Of a stretch of 64,000 nucleotides of DNA, positions 47,240 to 58,979 are shown one piece after another. The stretch comes from Congeria kusceri (lineage: Eukaryota; Mollusca; Bivalvia; Myida; Dreissenidae): positions 77,449,578 through 77,513,577 of the forward strand of contig CM051029.1 in NCBI GenBank assembly GCA_027627225.1, read 5' to 3'. The translations under genes were made by a program, and so were the position numbers. Position 1 is the first letter of the stretch; each line of letters starts with the position of its first letter. The notes beneath the pieces were generated by a model that did no database searches, was not told the DNA's origin, and worked only from the letters and a program-made list of their open reading frames with translations.

Positions 47240-48075
47240 TGCAACGGTAAAATCTAGTTATCCATAGGCTTCTTCATTTCCTCCCGAATAACCAGCATAG
47301 TAACTTGGATGATCATAGGTCAAAGCGTTCTCTAGATATCCTACAGAAACAAAATGGTCTATGGACAAAACAATTTTCATGTTACAAGCCCCTGTGACCT
47401 TGACCTTTGACTTTTTGACCTCAAAATTAATAGGCGTTTTCCTTTCCTCCCGAGTAACCAGCATACCAACTTGGATGATCTTAGGTCAAAGCATATTCGA
47501 CATATAATGCGGAAACGAAATGGTCTAGAGAGGAAACAGTTTTCATGTTACAAGCCCCTATGACCTTGATCTCTGACTGGTTGACCTCAAAATCCATGGG
47601 CTTCTTCCTTTCTTCCTGAGTAACCAGCATAGTAACTTGATGATCGTATGTCAAAGCGTTCTCTAGATATCCTGCGAAAACAAAATGGTATACGGAGAAA
47701 ACAGTATTCATGTTACAAGCCTCTGTCACATTGACGTTTTACTGTTGACCTCAAAATTAATAGGTGTCTTCCTTTCCTCCCAAGTAACCAGCAAACCAAC
47801 TAAAATGATTGTAGGTCAAAGCGTTCTCTAGATATCGTGCGGAAAAAAAATTCATGTTACAAGCCCCTGTGACCTTGACCTTTGACCTGATGACCTCAAA
47901 ATCAATAGGCATCTTCCTTTCCTCCCATGTAACCAGCATACCAAATTATATGATCGTAGGTCAAAGCGTTCGCTAGATATCATGCAGAAACGAAATGGTC
48001 TACGGACAGACCGACCAACCGACCCACAGGTGCAAAGCAATATACCTCCACTTCTTCAAAGGGGGGGGGGCATAA
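47240..48075 (+). mobile_element. TGACCT-rich array element inserted in copy B
   Basis: Same family as 16880-17466, with four to five units. It ends 'tatacctccacttcttcaaa' followed by a G run and CATAATTAG. Absent from copy A between 33345 and 33420. Confidence 0.75.
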
Positions 48076-48375
48076 TTAGTTCAAGGTCAAGGTCAAATTG
48101 AGGTTGAATGATGTGGGTGGATTGGGAATGGTCATAAGTAACAACTGTGTAAGTATCTACGTGTTGTAATACGCGTAGTTGGTGCTAGACGAAAAAGTAA
48201 AATCTACTTAACCTTGTCACAAACAGAAGGACAATCACTATATGCCTCCTGCATCAAGATGCCGGGTACATAAAAACTGAAAAATAAGGCAATACAGGAT
48301 TTTGCCACCCCTGTTTGAAAGTATGCCAAGTATGCTGGTAGTTTTGTAGTTTATTTTGTATTCAACACAACAAAC

Positions 48376-48485
48376 CTTGTGTGCAGTTTGGCTGCAGGTG
48401 GCAGTCATCAAAGTACGTCAAAGGGCGGTCCTTCAAAGTTCCAGTCACATGTACAGGTGCCATCAGAGGTGTAGCCTGCAGCACC
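48376..48485 (-). pseudogene. EGF-like exon, copy B, frameshifted (110 nt)
   Basis: Same splice borders as 33441-33552 (ATTACAG acceptor, CACAAG|GTTTG donor). It begins GYTSDGTCTCDWNFEGP, a better EGF consensus than copy A. A 2 nt deletion relative to copy A, just after the Pro, then brings in TGA. The downstream sequence still aligns (ctttgatgactgcca, aaactgcac). Confidence 0.65.
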
Positions 48486-50689
48486 CTGTAATTACACAGA
48501 AACACTGTTGACTTCACTTTCAAAATCATGCGCAACATAGAAATGTATAGTTCACTGCAATAAATGCTACAACATGGAAACTGGTCAGTTGACAGCTTCC
48601 TGTTAAGGGCTGGGATAAGTAGTAATGAATACCTGGGTATCTGCCAATGTTACACGGGTACCGAAAATGGTTACTTCCCTGGAACAGAACTTAAACTAGT
48701 CACCATTCATTTTATCAAAGAGCATATTTATAGAGGAGTTTGAAAATGTTACGGTCTTAAATCTGAGTTAAGTATACATATAGTAACTAGGAATAGACTG
48801 TTTTGTACTAAGATATAATTGTATAGTACAAATATATTTATGTAATAATGTGCTAAGTTGAAATTAAAAGCAAAAATACATTGAAGTCTTCAACTAATGT
48901 TATTTTAAGCTGTATTGAAGGTTGATAACCTATTATCAAGGGTACCCAGTAATTAATTGCAACCCAGATAGTAGGGTTACCCGACCTGATACCTGAATAT
49001 ACCATTTAGACAGTCTTATTGATAAGTGATTCAACACATTTAACGACACTTATTACACAGGCTAACATCTCATTGCTGAATGGTGTAAACTTAAAGTTAC
49101 AGTTTTCATCAATTAACTATACAAAATCTGGGAACAATATAAATATTCAGGGAATCCAAAATCGCAAGCCTTTTGGTCCTAGAATTTACAATTTGCAATT
49201 TCAGTTTTTCACTTTCTAGAAATTGGTCAATGTTCCTAATCTGGAACATTGTCCAAAATGTACTTCAAGGCAAATACATAAAACATTATCTGTGCTTGTC
49301 AACAGGTCACAACCACACAGGAGACCATGCAGGGATATAAACTAACAATCAGGGCAGGCCAACTGGGCTTCCTACCTTGAACATCTACGAGCCCACCCTT
49401 GATATTATGAGCCATCCGACCTTATTAGAACTTTCTTGAGGAAATGCCCTAGGTGCCAACACCTTAGTTCAATAACTCAATATCTGCAATGCCAAATAAA
49501 ATCACTTATAGAGCTCTTAAACTAAAGTGACGAACTGCTTGTTTGCTGAAATTGGGGTGCAGGCGTGTGTGTGACTCACATTGAATGTATAGGAGTGTTA
49601 GTTCTGTGTACCAATAGGCCTAAAAGAAAATATGGTTTGTTTCCTTTCCCGCTACCTACTTGTAAAAATCATTCCTACCCAAAACATTTATTTGAACTAA
49701 TTAACAAAAATTCATTTTATTGGCATCCAAATTTTGGGTACAAATCTGAAGACAACAAGAAACCTGTCCGACAGTCAGACAATGTCTGACCACACATTAT
49801 ACACATTTAATGCTATTTAGACTTCTTTTAAAAATAAGGAATAAAAACTGCAACACTTATTAGCTGTATGCATTTTGTTATGCCAAATAATTATATAATA
49901 ATCAATTATTTAACAGTGTACAAGGTTTCCAGCAGGCCTGTTTCACTTGACAGCCTAACATGCCTTCAACGCAGTTAGCCATTTGCCGACATGCTTAAAT
50001 AACGGCGACATGCATTAATTTCCAAAGTGACAACCCTTAATCCCTTTATCAAATTGCACGGACTTTAAACCGAAGGGTCATAAACTAACGCTGTATTGAT
50101 CAATAAGATCTCACTTTCATCAGTGTAAGTGACAAATGACTGAACAGTGTAGTTCCGCCCACAACGATCTCATTAACAAATCAAATGCGGCGATTTTAAG
50201 GGAGAAGTTTATACGCTACAACAACTAAAATGTGTTTGAAAACAAATATTAGCGCTTGCTAGGAAATGCAAACATGCATTTTAAAATATTTCATTTTTAC
50301 ATTTACCCTTTAATTTTATGCCCCTAATGAATTCTTTATTCAATTTCACAAGTTGACAATCAAAAACATTGAAACAAATGATGTCATATAATCAAGCAGA
50401 CATCAGCATGTAAACAGCATTAGTGTAGCAGGGGGATCGTGAAGTCTTCAGGCTAGTGCAGTTGTACATTGTGGCCCAACACAAACCAAAAATGGGCTAA
50501 AAGTTAGGCAAATGTCATGAACAATAGGCAGATTGCTGGCTGGCCAATAATATATCGGGGGAGGGGGGGGGGATTTGTCTCCGATTATTTTCTCCCTGCT
50601 CATGCCTTAAACTCAGGAAAATTGGATGGGTGTCGGATTAATTGTGAGCTCGGCATTACTCACCCATGCCTGTAACAATGTTTATTTAC

Positions 50690-50780
50690 TGGTATGTTCC
50701 ATACACATAAACACTACAATAAGAGATAGTTCCCAACATAAATAAACATGATTGTTACAGGCACCTGTGCCTCGTACTTG
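50690..50780. other. Imperfect hairpin, relative of 41491-41605
   Basis: CCTGTAACAATGTTTATTTA pairs with TAAATAAACATGATTGTTAC (to about 50762) around an internal loop. Confidence 0.6.
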
Positions 50781-50822
50781 TAGCATTACTGAAGTCTGAA
50801 GTATACTCGGCATCGTTATTCT

Positions 50823-53800
50823 GGGATCTGGTCAAAACGTACCATGACCAAAACGTACATGGTCAAAACGTACCAAATTATGGTCCAAACGAACCTACAA
50901 TAAGTCAAAACGTACCTTTGACAGGCTTTAAAAGTTGTTTATCACATCGTTTTTCATTATTTTAGATCTCAAAAATGCATATTGAAAACATCAGCAGTTC
51001 GGTCAAAAGCAAGACTTCAGAGAAAAAAACAACAACATTTAAATAAGATTAAAGAAGATGTAAGAGCTAATCATATCTTTCATTATTTTTAAAATTGATA
51101 AATGCTTTGAGCAGTAACTTTATTTTGGCTACTTTCAAATCGTATCATATCACAGGGGAGAACTCTTATGATTAACAAAAAATAATACTGAAATAACAAA
51201 CAATAATATGATGAAATGTTGTAAGGAATTTTTGTATTGCTTCACGAGTGAAGTTAAAAGGTAACATATCATAGTTGCCCAAAATCCAAATATCATCAAT
51301 TTCATCGACATTTATAAGCGAAAAAACAACACAATCATTTCTATTATGCATTACACTATATATATTGATATATACTTCATTAATCTCATCCATGTTTATA
51401 TAGCCAATATTAAAATATCAAAATAAAATTGTTACATGGTCATTCATACAAGAATTACCAGAGACTATATACATTATTTAACACCATTTAAACTTCATTC
51501 ATGCATTTAAATATTGGCTTATAAAAAGCAAATGTGTATATTTATTATAAAAAGCTGTGTGTTAAATAAATGCTGCTTCTTTATGCAAAAAATGCATATA
51601 TTTATGATACATCAAAAGACTTGCATAAACATGCATGGACCCATCATGTATGACTGAGAAGTAAACTCAGGGACATTTTCTCAATTAGAGACCATATCTC
51701 CAATTGATTACTGCGTTAATTGGTACATGTATGTATTTTAACACTTTGTGTTGACAATATACAAGATACTGGTAGGTGTGATTTGGTCCCAATACGGTGG
51801 TAATTAGATTTAATCTATGGATTCTAGAGAGTAAGTTATAAATGAAGAAATGAATCCATGAGACTGACAAATGTACAAAAAGTATAAACAATGAAAAATA
51901 ATTAAAATGAATGTAAAATGATGAAATATAATAGTGACCTCTATGAATAGCAGTACGTTGTGATTTAGCTGTAACCCCCCACAATATACATGTATGATGG
52001 AAATGAATGACATTTCTAAAAAAGGTATTATTTGTAACTCCTCAAACCATCCATTGGCAGAACCAATTTTTTTTTAGAAAAAATGAAATAAAACAAGAGA
52101 TGTTTGTAAACCATGTATGCCCCCCCCCCCCCAATTTCCAGACAAGTTGTGAATATGTGCAATTGTTGAGAAATTTTTTTAATATGCAATCCCAAGCGAT
52201 TTCTCGATAATAATTGGTATCCATGTATGAATTTTCATTACAATATCTCGATGTGTTCTCAAGTTATTGAACGTAAACCGTTTTTCGATTTTAAGTAATG
52301 GTGACCTTGACCCCACCCACCCCATATGGAATCCCAAAAGAGGTCTCAATATAAGGTAACTATGTATGAAGTTTCATTGAAATATCATAAGTTATTGAGC
52401 TGAAACAGTTTTTCTATTTTTTGCAACGGCGACCTTGACTCCACCCAACCCATATGCAATCCCAAGCGAGGTCTCGATATAAAGTATACATGTATGAAGT
52501 TTCATTACAATATCTTGATGCATTCTCAAGTTATTGTGCTGAAAGCGTGTTTTTCTATTTTTATTAATGTTGACATTGACCATGACCCCACCCACCCCAT
52601 ATGCAATCATAAGCGAGGTCTCAATATAAGGTATCTATGTATGAAGTTTCATTAAAATATCTCGATGCGTTCTCAAGTTATTGAGCGTAAAACTGTTTTT
52701 CTATTTATAGTAATGGTGACCTTGACCTTGACCCCACACACCCCATACGCAATCCCAAGCGAGGTCTTGATGTAAGGTATCTATGTATAAAGTTTCATTA
52801 AAATATCTCAATGCGTTCTTAAGTTATTGAGTGGAAACGGTTTTTCTATTTTTAGTAATGGTGACCTTAACCCCACCCACCCCATATGCAATGCCAAGTA
52901 AGGACTCAATATAAGGTATCTATGTGTGAAGTTTCATTGAAATATCTCCATGCGTTCTCAAGTTATTGAGCGGAAACCGTTTTTCTATTTTTTAGTAACC
53001 TTGACCTTGAACCCACCCACCCCAAATGCAATCCCAAGCGAGGTCTCGATGTAAGGTATCTATGTATAAAGTTTCATTAAAATATCTCAATGCGTTCTCA
53101 AGTTATTGAGGGGAAACCGTTTCTCTATTTTTAGCAACGGTGACCTTGACCTTTGACCTGTTGACATCAAAATTTATAGGGTTCTTCTTTTTCTCTCAAG
53201 TAACCAGCTTACCAACTTTCAGCGATCCTAGGTCAAAGCGTTCTCAAGATATCGTGCGGAAAAGAAATGGTCTACCGTTTTTCTATTTTTAGTAACGGTG
53301 ACCTTGACCCACCCAAACCATATTCAATCCCAAGCGAGGCTTTGATGTAAGATATCTATGTATAAAGTTACATGAAAATATCTCAATGCATTCCCAAGTT
53401 ATTGAGGGGAAACCTTTTTCTATGTTTAAAAAAAGTGACCTTGACCTTTGACCTGTTGACCTCAAAATTTGTAGGGTTCTTCCTTTTCTCCCAAGTAACC
53501 AGTGTGCCATCTTTCATGATTGTAGGTCAAAGCGTTCTCAAGATATCTTGCGGAAACGATATGGTCTACGGACCTACCGACCGACCTAATGACCGATGGA
53601 CGGACAGGTGCAAAGCAAGATATCCCCACTTCTTGGATAGGGGCATAATTAACAAGAACAGTAAGAAAATCTTCATTAATTTTTGTTTTATTCGTCTACA
53701 GATATAGAAAAAGATCTGCAAAATGCGTTCCTATACAGTAATCAATTTTTACAAATTAAATACAGCGTACAGACATTTAACTTACGAAGTCAACAAACTA

Positions 53801-53947
53801 ACCATTCAGATTAACAAAAAAATAATTATTTGCCCTTAAATACATTTTATCACGGATTGTACGTTTTGACTTCTATGTGTGTACGTTTTGACCATTTTGA
53901 CCATAAAAACACTGTACGTTTTGGTCGCGGTATGTTTTGACCATAAA
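50823..53947. mobile_element. 3.1 kb TIR element with iterated GGTCAAAACGTACC motifs
   Basis: The left end carries several 'ggtcaaaacgtacc'-type words in both orientations (50830-50925); the right end mirrors them (53860-53943). Exact 10 bp copies TCGTTATTCT flank it (50813-50822, 53948-53957). Target length suggests a Mutator-like superfamily, but no transposase frame was seen. Its right half hosts the array at 52092-53655. Confidence 0.75.
52092..53655 (+). mobile_element. Chimeric array element nested in the TIR element
   Basis: Head AACAAGAGATGTTTGTAAAC. Units of about 150 bp carry 'tatgaagtttcattaaaata', 'tgcgttctcaagttattgag', 'aaaccgtttttctattttta' and 'gcaatcccaagcgaggtctc'. From 53140 on it alternates with units of the 16.9 kb family ('gttgacctcaaaatttgtag'). 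It ends 'cccacttcttggataggggc'. Small ORFs are incidental. Confidence 0.75.
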
Positions 53948-54359
53948 TCGTTATTCTCGTGGTCTCTCTATTCCGCGGTAATTGTTTTTATCTTCGGATT
54001 TTCATGTTTAATTGTGAAGATCTAACATATTTTTGGTTTTCTTTAACGTACTATTGAAATATGCTAAGCTTACTATGAGTGGATCTTAATGATGTTCAGC
54101 AGTATTTTATTGTTAAAATCAATTGACATTATATTGAGAATAAAACGGGCACAATATGTTGACAATCACAAATATTTTTACAAGGGAGCTAACCTTGCAA
54201 GTCTTCAAATAGGTTACAAAAAACTATACAACACAAACATAACTCATGTCGATATCTTGTCTGCATGGTTTTCTGAAGTAATTTAACGTCCCTTTTATGA
54301 GTTACTGCCTGTTTATTCATTGTGCTCTCCGGCTATGGATGAACTCCCCCCCCCCGTAA

Positions 54360-55430
54360 CAACTGATCTCTCTTTTGATGTATGCCTTGTTCTAATTCTT
54401 CACAACTGGTATGATTTATTTCCCCTGTAATTATTGCCTTCACCTGTTATGATTGATTTTACCTGTTATGATTGATTTCCCCCGTTATGACTGACTTCTT
54501 TTGTATGAATGATATTGTGACCGGACCGGGGAACCTGTGCACTTATCATTAAAAGCACAACACAACTCGCTTGCTGCGTTAACTGTTTGTTTTATTCATT
54601 CTTGTTTCTTCCTAATTCTCATAATTTTCTCAATAATACCTAGTTATAATATTTCCAACTATTCATCCTCTTGTTTCTAACCCTATCACCTCCCATTCCT
54701 GACTGACCTCCTATTCCTCACTGACCTCCTATTCCTCCTTCAGAAACCCTTTCATCCCTAATATTAAGTCACGCCCACACACCTCACTAACCAATCATAT
54801 CTATCTCTCATCCACCAATCATACAGTACCTTACTTCCTTACTTCTATCAGACTGTAATTAAATTAGCACCTAGCCTAAGAATCTTTAGATCTTTAGTTA
54901 CAGTCATTACTTATACCTAGAGCTGATAAGCATACAGTCTGAATCATAAGTGTGAAGTCAACATGAAAGACTTCCCAGACTGTAACTAATACAATGTAAT
55001 TTATATCAAGTTAAACATGTGGTCAAAAGTAACTTACTATTGCCATTCAGTAGACAAAGAAATCCTAACAATTCATGCTCTTAGTTATGCTAGAATATAT
55101 AAATTCTATAATACTGTTACTATGAAAATATATGAATTTATAATGCAAACAATCAAAATCAAATAATATTTATAACTCTGTGACACAATCAGCTGTTATG
55201 ATTGATCTCAGATTTTATGACTGATCTCCTATGTTATGATTGATTTCATCCATTGTGACTGACCTCCCCTATATTGACTGGTATCCCTTGTTATAATTTA
55301 TCTTCCCTGCTATAATTTTGATCAACCATAGTATGTTTGATCTCCCTTGTTATAACTGATCTCCCTTTTTACCTCTGATTTCTATTGTTATGATTGATAT
55401 TCCTTGTTAATATTGGTAACTCCTATTCCT
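54360..55430. repeat. Degenerate 'gttatgattgatctccc' repeats
   Basis: Runs at 54400-54510 and 55190-55420 of roughly 20-25 bp pyrimidine-rich words such as 'tgttatgattgatttcc'. A matching run lies in copy C at 62510-62690. Between them is a C/T-rich patch (54.57-54.85 kb). Confidence 0.6.
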
Positions 55431-56167
55431 GCAATCCCGCCCCTGGTACAGCAGTATGGTCGTATATCTCCTTCATAAGATCGGTCGTGTTTTTCTACTC
55501 GTGAAGCTTAACGCTTGATCTTATATAATCATTGCAGAAACATACAAACATGTGATACAGTTTGAATATTCAGACATGTACAGTATATTATCTAAATCCA
55601 TTGATCTCCCCCTTTTATGAACTATCTCATTGTTGCAATATATAATGTGTTATGTATTTGTTAACCTTTTTCAGGTTCTTTTGCAATGTAAGTGTTTCAT
55701 GTAACTGTAATCATCTTCATTAAGTACACAACTAATGAACAAAATGATTATCCAGTGTAGATTCACTGTTATTCTTTGCAAAATGCTGTGAATGACATAT
55801 TAAAAAGGCTTGAAAGACAGACATTAAGTTACTAAAATACGATTTTGCTTTGAAGTTAGTCAGGCAACGGAAAAGGACAATAGTGTGACGCCCGCTGTAA
55901 CTGTTGATGTTCAAGAAGACGAATTATGATATTATTTCATCAAAGCAGAGACTGAACCCCAAACAGTGTCCTGTGTTTTGTTGTACAAATATTAAAACAC
56001 AACCAACTACACGTTATTTCAGATGTAAAAATAACTCAAACTTGTTTATGAAAAAGCTTAGTTAGTTCTAAATAACAGTTTATTCAGAATAAACTCACAT
56101 TTCAAATGTTCGTGTCTAATCTACATACAAAACTTAATAAGTTGTTGGCTTAGTTCACTGACTATAA

Positions 56168-56261
56168 ACATTGGCTCCACCTCTGTTTGGAGGTGAATGG
56201 AAAATGGACTTTGCATTGGCTTATTTTCCATTCACTTCCAAAAAGAGGTGGAGCCAGTGTT
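56168..56261. other. Long imperfect hairpin (about 38 bp arms)
   Basis: ACATTGGCTCCACCTCTGTT with GGAGGTGAATGGAAAAT pairs with ATTTTCCATTCACTTCC and AAAAAGAGGTGGAGCCAGTG around a loop of about 17 nt. Only a few mismatches. Confidence 0.8.
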
Positions 56262-57249
56262 AATAGACCATGCAGTTGGTCAGCAAGTTTTCATCACGCT
56301 AATACTTTCTGTCAAATAAGTTTGTTAATGTTCATAGGATGACCATAACTACCAAGTTATTTCCTTTAGATGCAACTTAAAGTAAACATCGATTTTCTCG
56401 TGCTTCGCCAATATGCGTGGAAACTATCTCCCCTTAAACATTTGTCAACTGTCAACTGTCAAGAAGTACAATTATGCATGAAGAAACTGCCAAAAATAGT
56501 AATAATAATAATAATAGTAATAATAATGCATCAAGTTGTAAACAGACGAACAGATAACCAAACTGTAAGCACTCTGAGAGCTCAGACCTCCACCAGTTAA
56601 GCTACAAAACAATTTACATTTTCCAGAGATGTAGCATGTTACTACCCTTGCAAGCATATCTGCCATGAACAAAGAACCTTTCAACAATTCCTGGAATATG
56701 ACAGTGATCCAGATTACAACCAAAATAAAACCGTTAGCTAATTTGCCAATTTCCAGCCTTTCCAGAAAAGTTCGTGAAATTCCTTTCATAACTTTTAAAA
56801 TAAATTCGCTTACAGACGATGGATAATAAAAAAACGGTAACAAAAACATAACGTATTTGGCGGATGCATCATATAACAAGCAACAACAAGAAAAGCCTAT
56901 AAGCATATGTTATAAACACATTTCCTCCTTGATGAAGGTAACAAAACATGTTGAGCGGTCACCGTCTATGACAAATACAGGAACTAGAAATTATAATTAA
57001 TACATGCAAAAGATATACAGATAACATTCCAACATTCTACTAAATTACTGTCATATTACTTACAGTGTCATCTCTATAAGTCTGTATACGTAAAATATTA
57101 ATCAATAAGAAATAATACTTAACATTCCACAGTTTTTAGATAAAGTTACTTGGTCAAAATATTTATGAATAGGGGGTCCAGGACAAATTTGCGATGTTAG
57201 TTCTTTCTTAAGTAGACCTGCATGTATTAAAATATTCTCATTATCAAAT

Positions 57250-57578
57250 ACTACTTTTGCCCCACATCGGGGTATATTGGGTTTGCTAATGTCGGTCCGT
57301 CGGTCAGTCAGTTGGTAGACCGCTTTTGTTTCTGCTCTTGAAGTCCAACAGTTTTCATCGCTAAACTTGATGAAAATGTTTGAGACCATATCTTAGCCAA
57401 GGTTGATGATCCACCAATTTGTCCCAGGAAATGCAGAGTTATGGCCCTTGATTTATGTAATATTGGCCTTTTTTACAGTTTCCGCTCTCCGTGTCCAACA
57501 GTTTTCATTGAAACCTGATGTTTGTAAAAATGTTTAAACTTAGAGGGAGCATACCTGTTTTACAAACAGCTCTTGTTT
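57250..57578 (-). mobile_element. Short Helentron-like copy, minus strand
   Basis: Minus-strand head AACAAGAGCTGTTTGTAAAA, body 'tccaacagttttcat', tail 'ccgatgtggggca'. Same family as 58232-58975. Confidence 0.65.
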
Positions 57579-57839
57579 TCTCTACCATCAACATTCCAAT
57601 GTTATGTCAGCAATTAATGTATTGCAAGTAATTATTTTGATTAAATTACTGTACAGACAAATATGTGAGGGGATTCTTTAAGCACAATTTTGCGCCAACA
57701 AGCACATACTTTGAATATAGGCTGCAGTAGTAGCAGTTGAAGTAGATTAGTAGTAGAAATCGTGGCATGTGCAACTTTATTGGGTAAGTTTTTTAATGAA
57801 TTAGCAATCAAACACTGCAATACTTTAAATCGTATACAT

Positions 57840-58000
57840 TTTTCAGGCGTAGCTGTCTAACCCAACTTTTCACCTTTCTCAATATCCAGTAAATTGTTGT
57901 AAAAATTTCCCCCAGTAGTCCCAAATAAATAAATCCTAATATTGCATCGGCTAATTTGAAAATATTCACACTACTCTGGTCAAAAAAGAAGTGAATCAAC
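57840..58000. repeat. Third copy of the 15.5/16.6 kb low-copy repeat
   Basis: 'taacccaacttttcaccttt' and 'ccagtagtcccaaataaat' match 16575-16680. The following 'tatattcgtacac' near 58050 also matches. Confidence 0.6.
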
Positions 58001-58231
58001 ATGTCTCGTTTGCAATGATGTAAATCAATGCAACTTTTGAGTGCCCCTTCTATATTCGTACACTATAAATAGAAAGCCAGAAGTGGTTATCAGCCTCCTT
58101 TGCACATATGTTGTTGGCGCCCTCTGGCTTTCAAGGGACGATGCAAATAGAAGGCAAGGACTCGACAAAATTATCGTTGTAATGTTGGAATATTCTTAAC
58201 AACACAATGAGATATCTAGCCAGCCATAAAT

Positions 58232-58975
58232 AAACAAGAGCTGTTTATAAAACAGATATGCCCCCTCTAGGTTAAAATAGCTTAACAGGCTAATTTTGGA
58301 TAATCAAGGGCCCTAACTCCACAGTTACTGGGACGATTTGGTTGATTATAAAACTTAACGGAGATAATATGCCCACAAAGATTTTCACCGAATTCGTTGA
58401 AGATCGGCTAGGAACTGTTGGACTTAGAGAACAGAAACTGCTAAAACGGCCCATTTTAGATAATTCAAGGGCCATAACTCCACAATTACTGGGGCCATTT
58501 GGCTGATTATTATCATTGGCAAATATATTATGCCCACAAACATGTTCATGAAGTTTGATGAAGAATGGACGAAATCTGTTGGACTAAAGAGAGCGGAAAC
58601 CGCAAAAAAAGACCAATTTATGATAATTCAAGGGCAATAGCTCCACAATACCTGGAGCGATTTGATTGATTATCAAACTTGACATAGATATTATTATAAC
58701 AAACATTTTCATGAAGTTTGGTGAAGATTGGATGAAAAACTATTGGACTTAGAGAGTGGAAACAGCTAAACAGGCTAATTTTAGATCATTCAATGGCAAT
58801 AACTCCGCACTTCCTAAGGTGATTTATATCATTATAACAAAAATTTTCATGAAGTTTGGTGAAGATCAGATGAAAAGTGTTGAACTTAGGGACTGGAAAC
58901 AAAAGTGGTCTACTGACAACAGACATTAGCAAACCATTTACCCCCCCCCCCATCTTTGATGGGGGCAAATTAAAA
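58232..58975 (+). mobile_element. Helentron-like array element, plus strand
   Basis: Head AACAAGAGCTGTTTATAAAA with a TTTAT/ATAAA hairpin. Units of about 150 bp carry 'tcaagggccataactccaca', 'gattatcaaacttga' and 'ttcatgaagtttggtgaaga'. Tail of C run, 'catctttgatgggggc' and AAATTA. Confidence 0.75.
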
Positions 58976-58979
58976 TATT

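Larger units (their letters stand above)
45380..56640. repeat. Segmental duplication, copy B
   Basis: Starts with 'gctttcagctggtattttg', as copy A does at 31930. It contains the broken EGF exon, a hairpin like that at 41491, and, at the far end, 'gagagctcagacctc' as in copy A. The block 54060-54350 also matches 62285-62545 of copy C ('acaagggagctaaccttg'). Extra segments at 46011-46458, about 47060-48275 and 50823-53947 are insertions. Confidence 0.7.

Noticed and set aside
56472..56906. 144-residue minus-strand ORF ending in a Tyr run
   Set aside because: Frame includes an (ATA/AAT) simple repeat and duplicated non-coding sequence; no domain.
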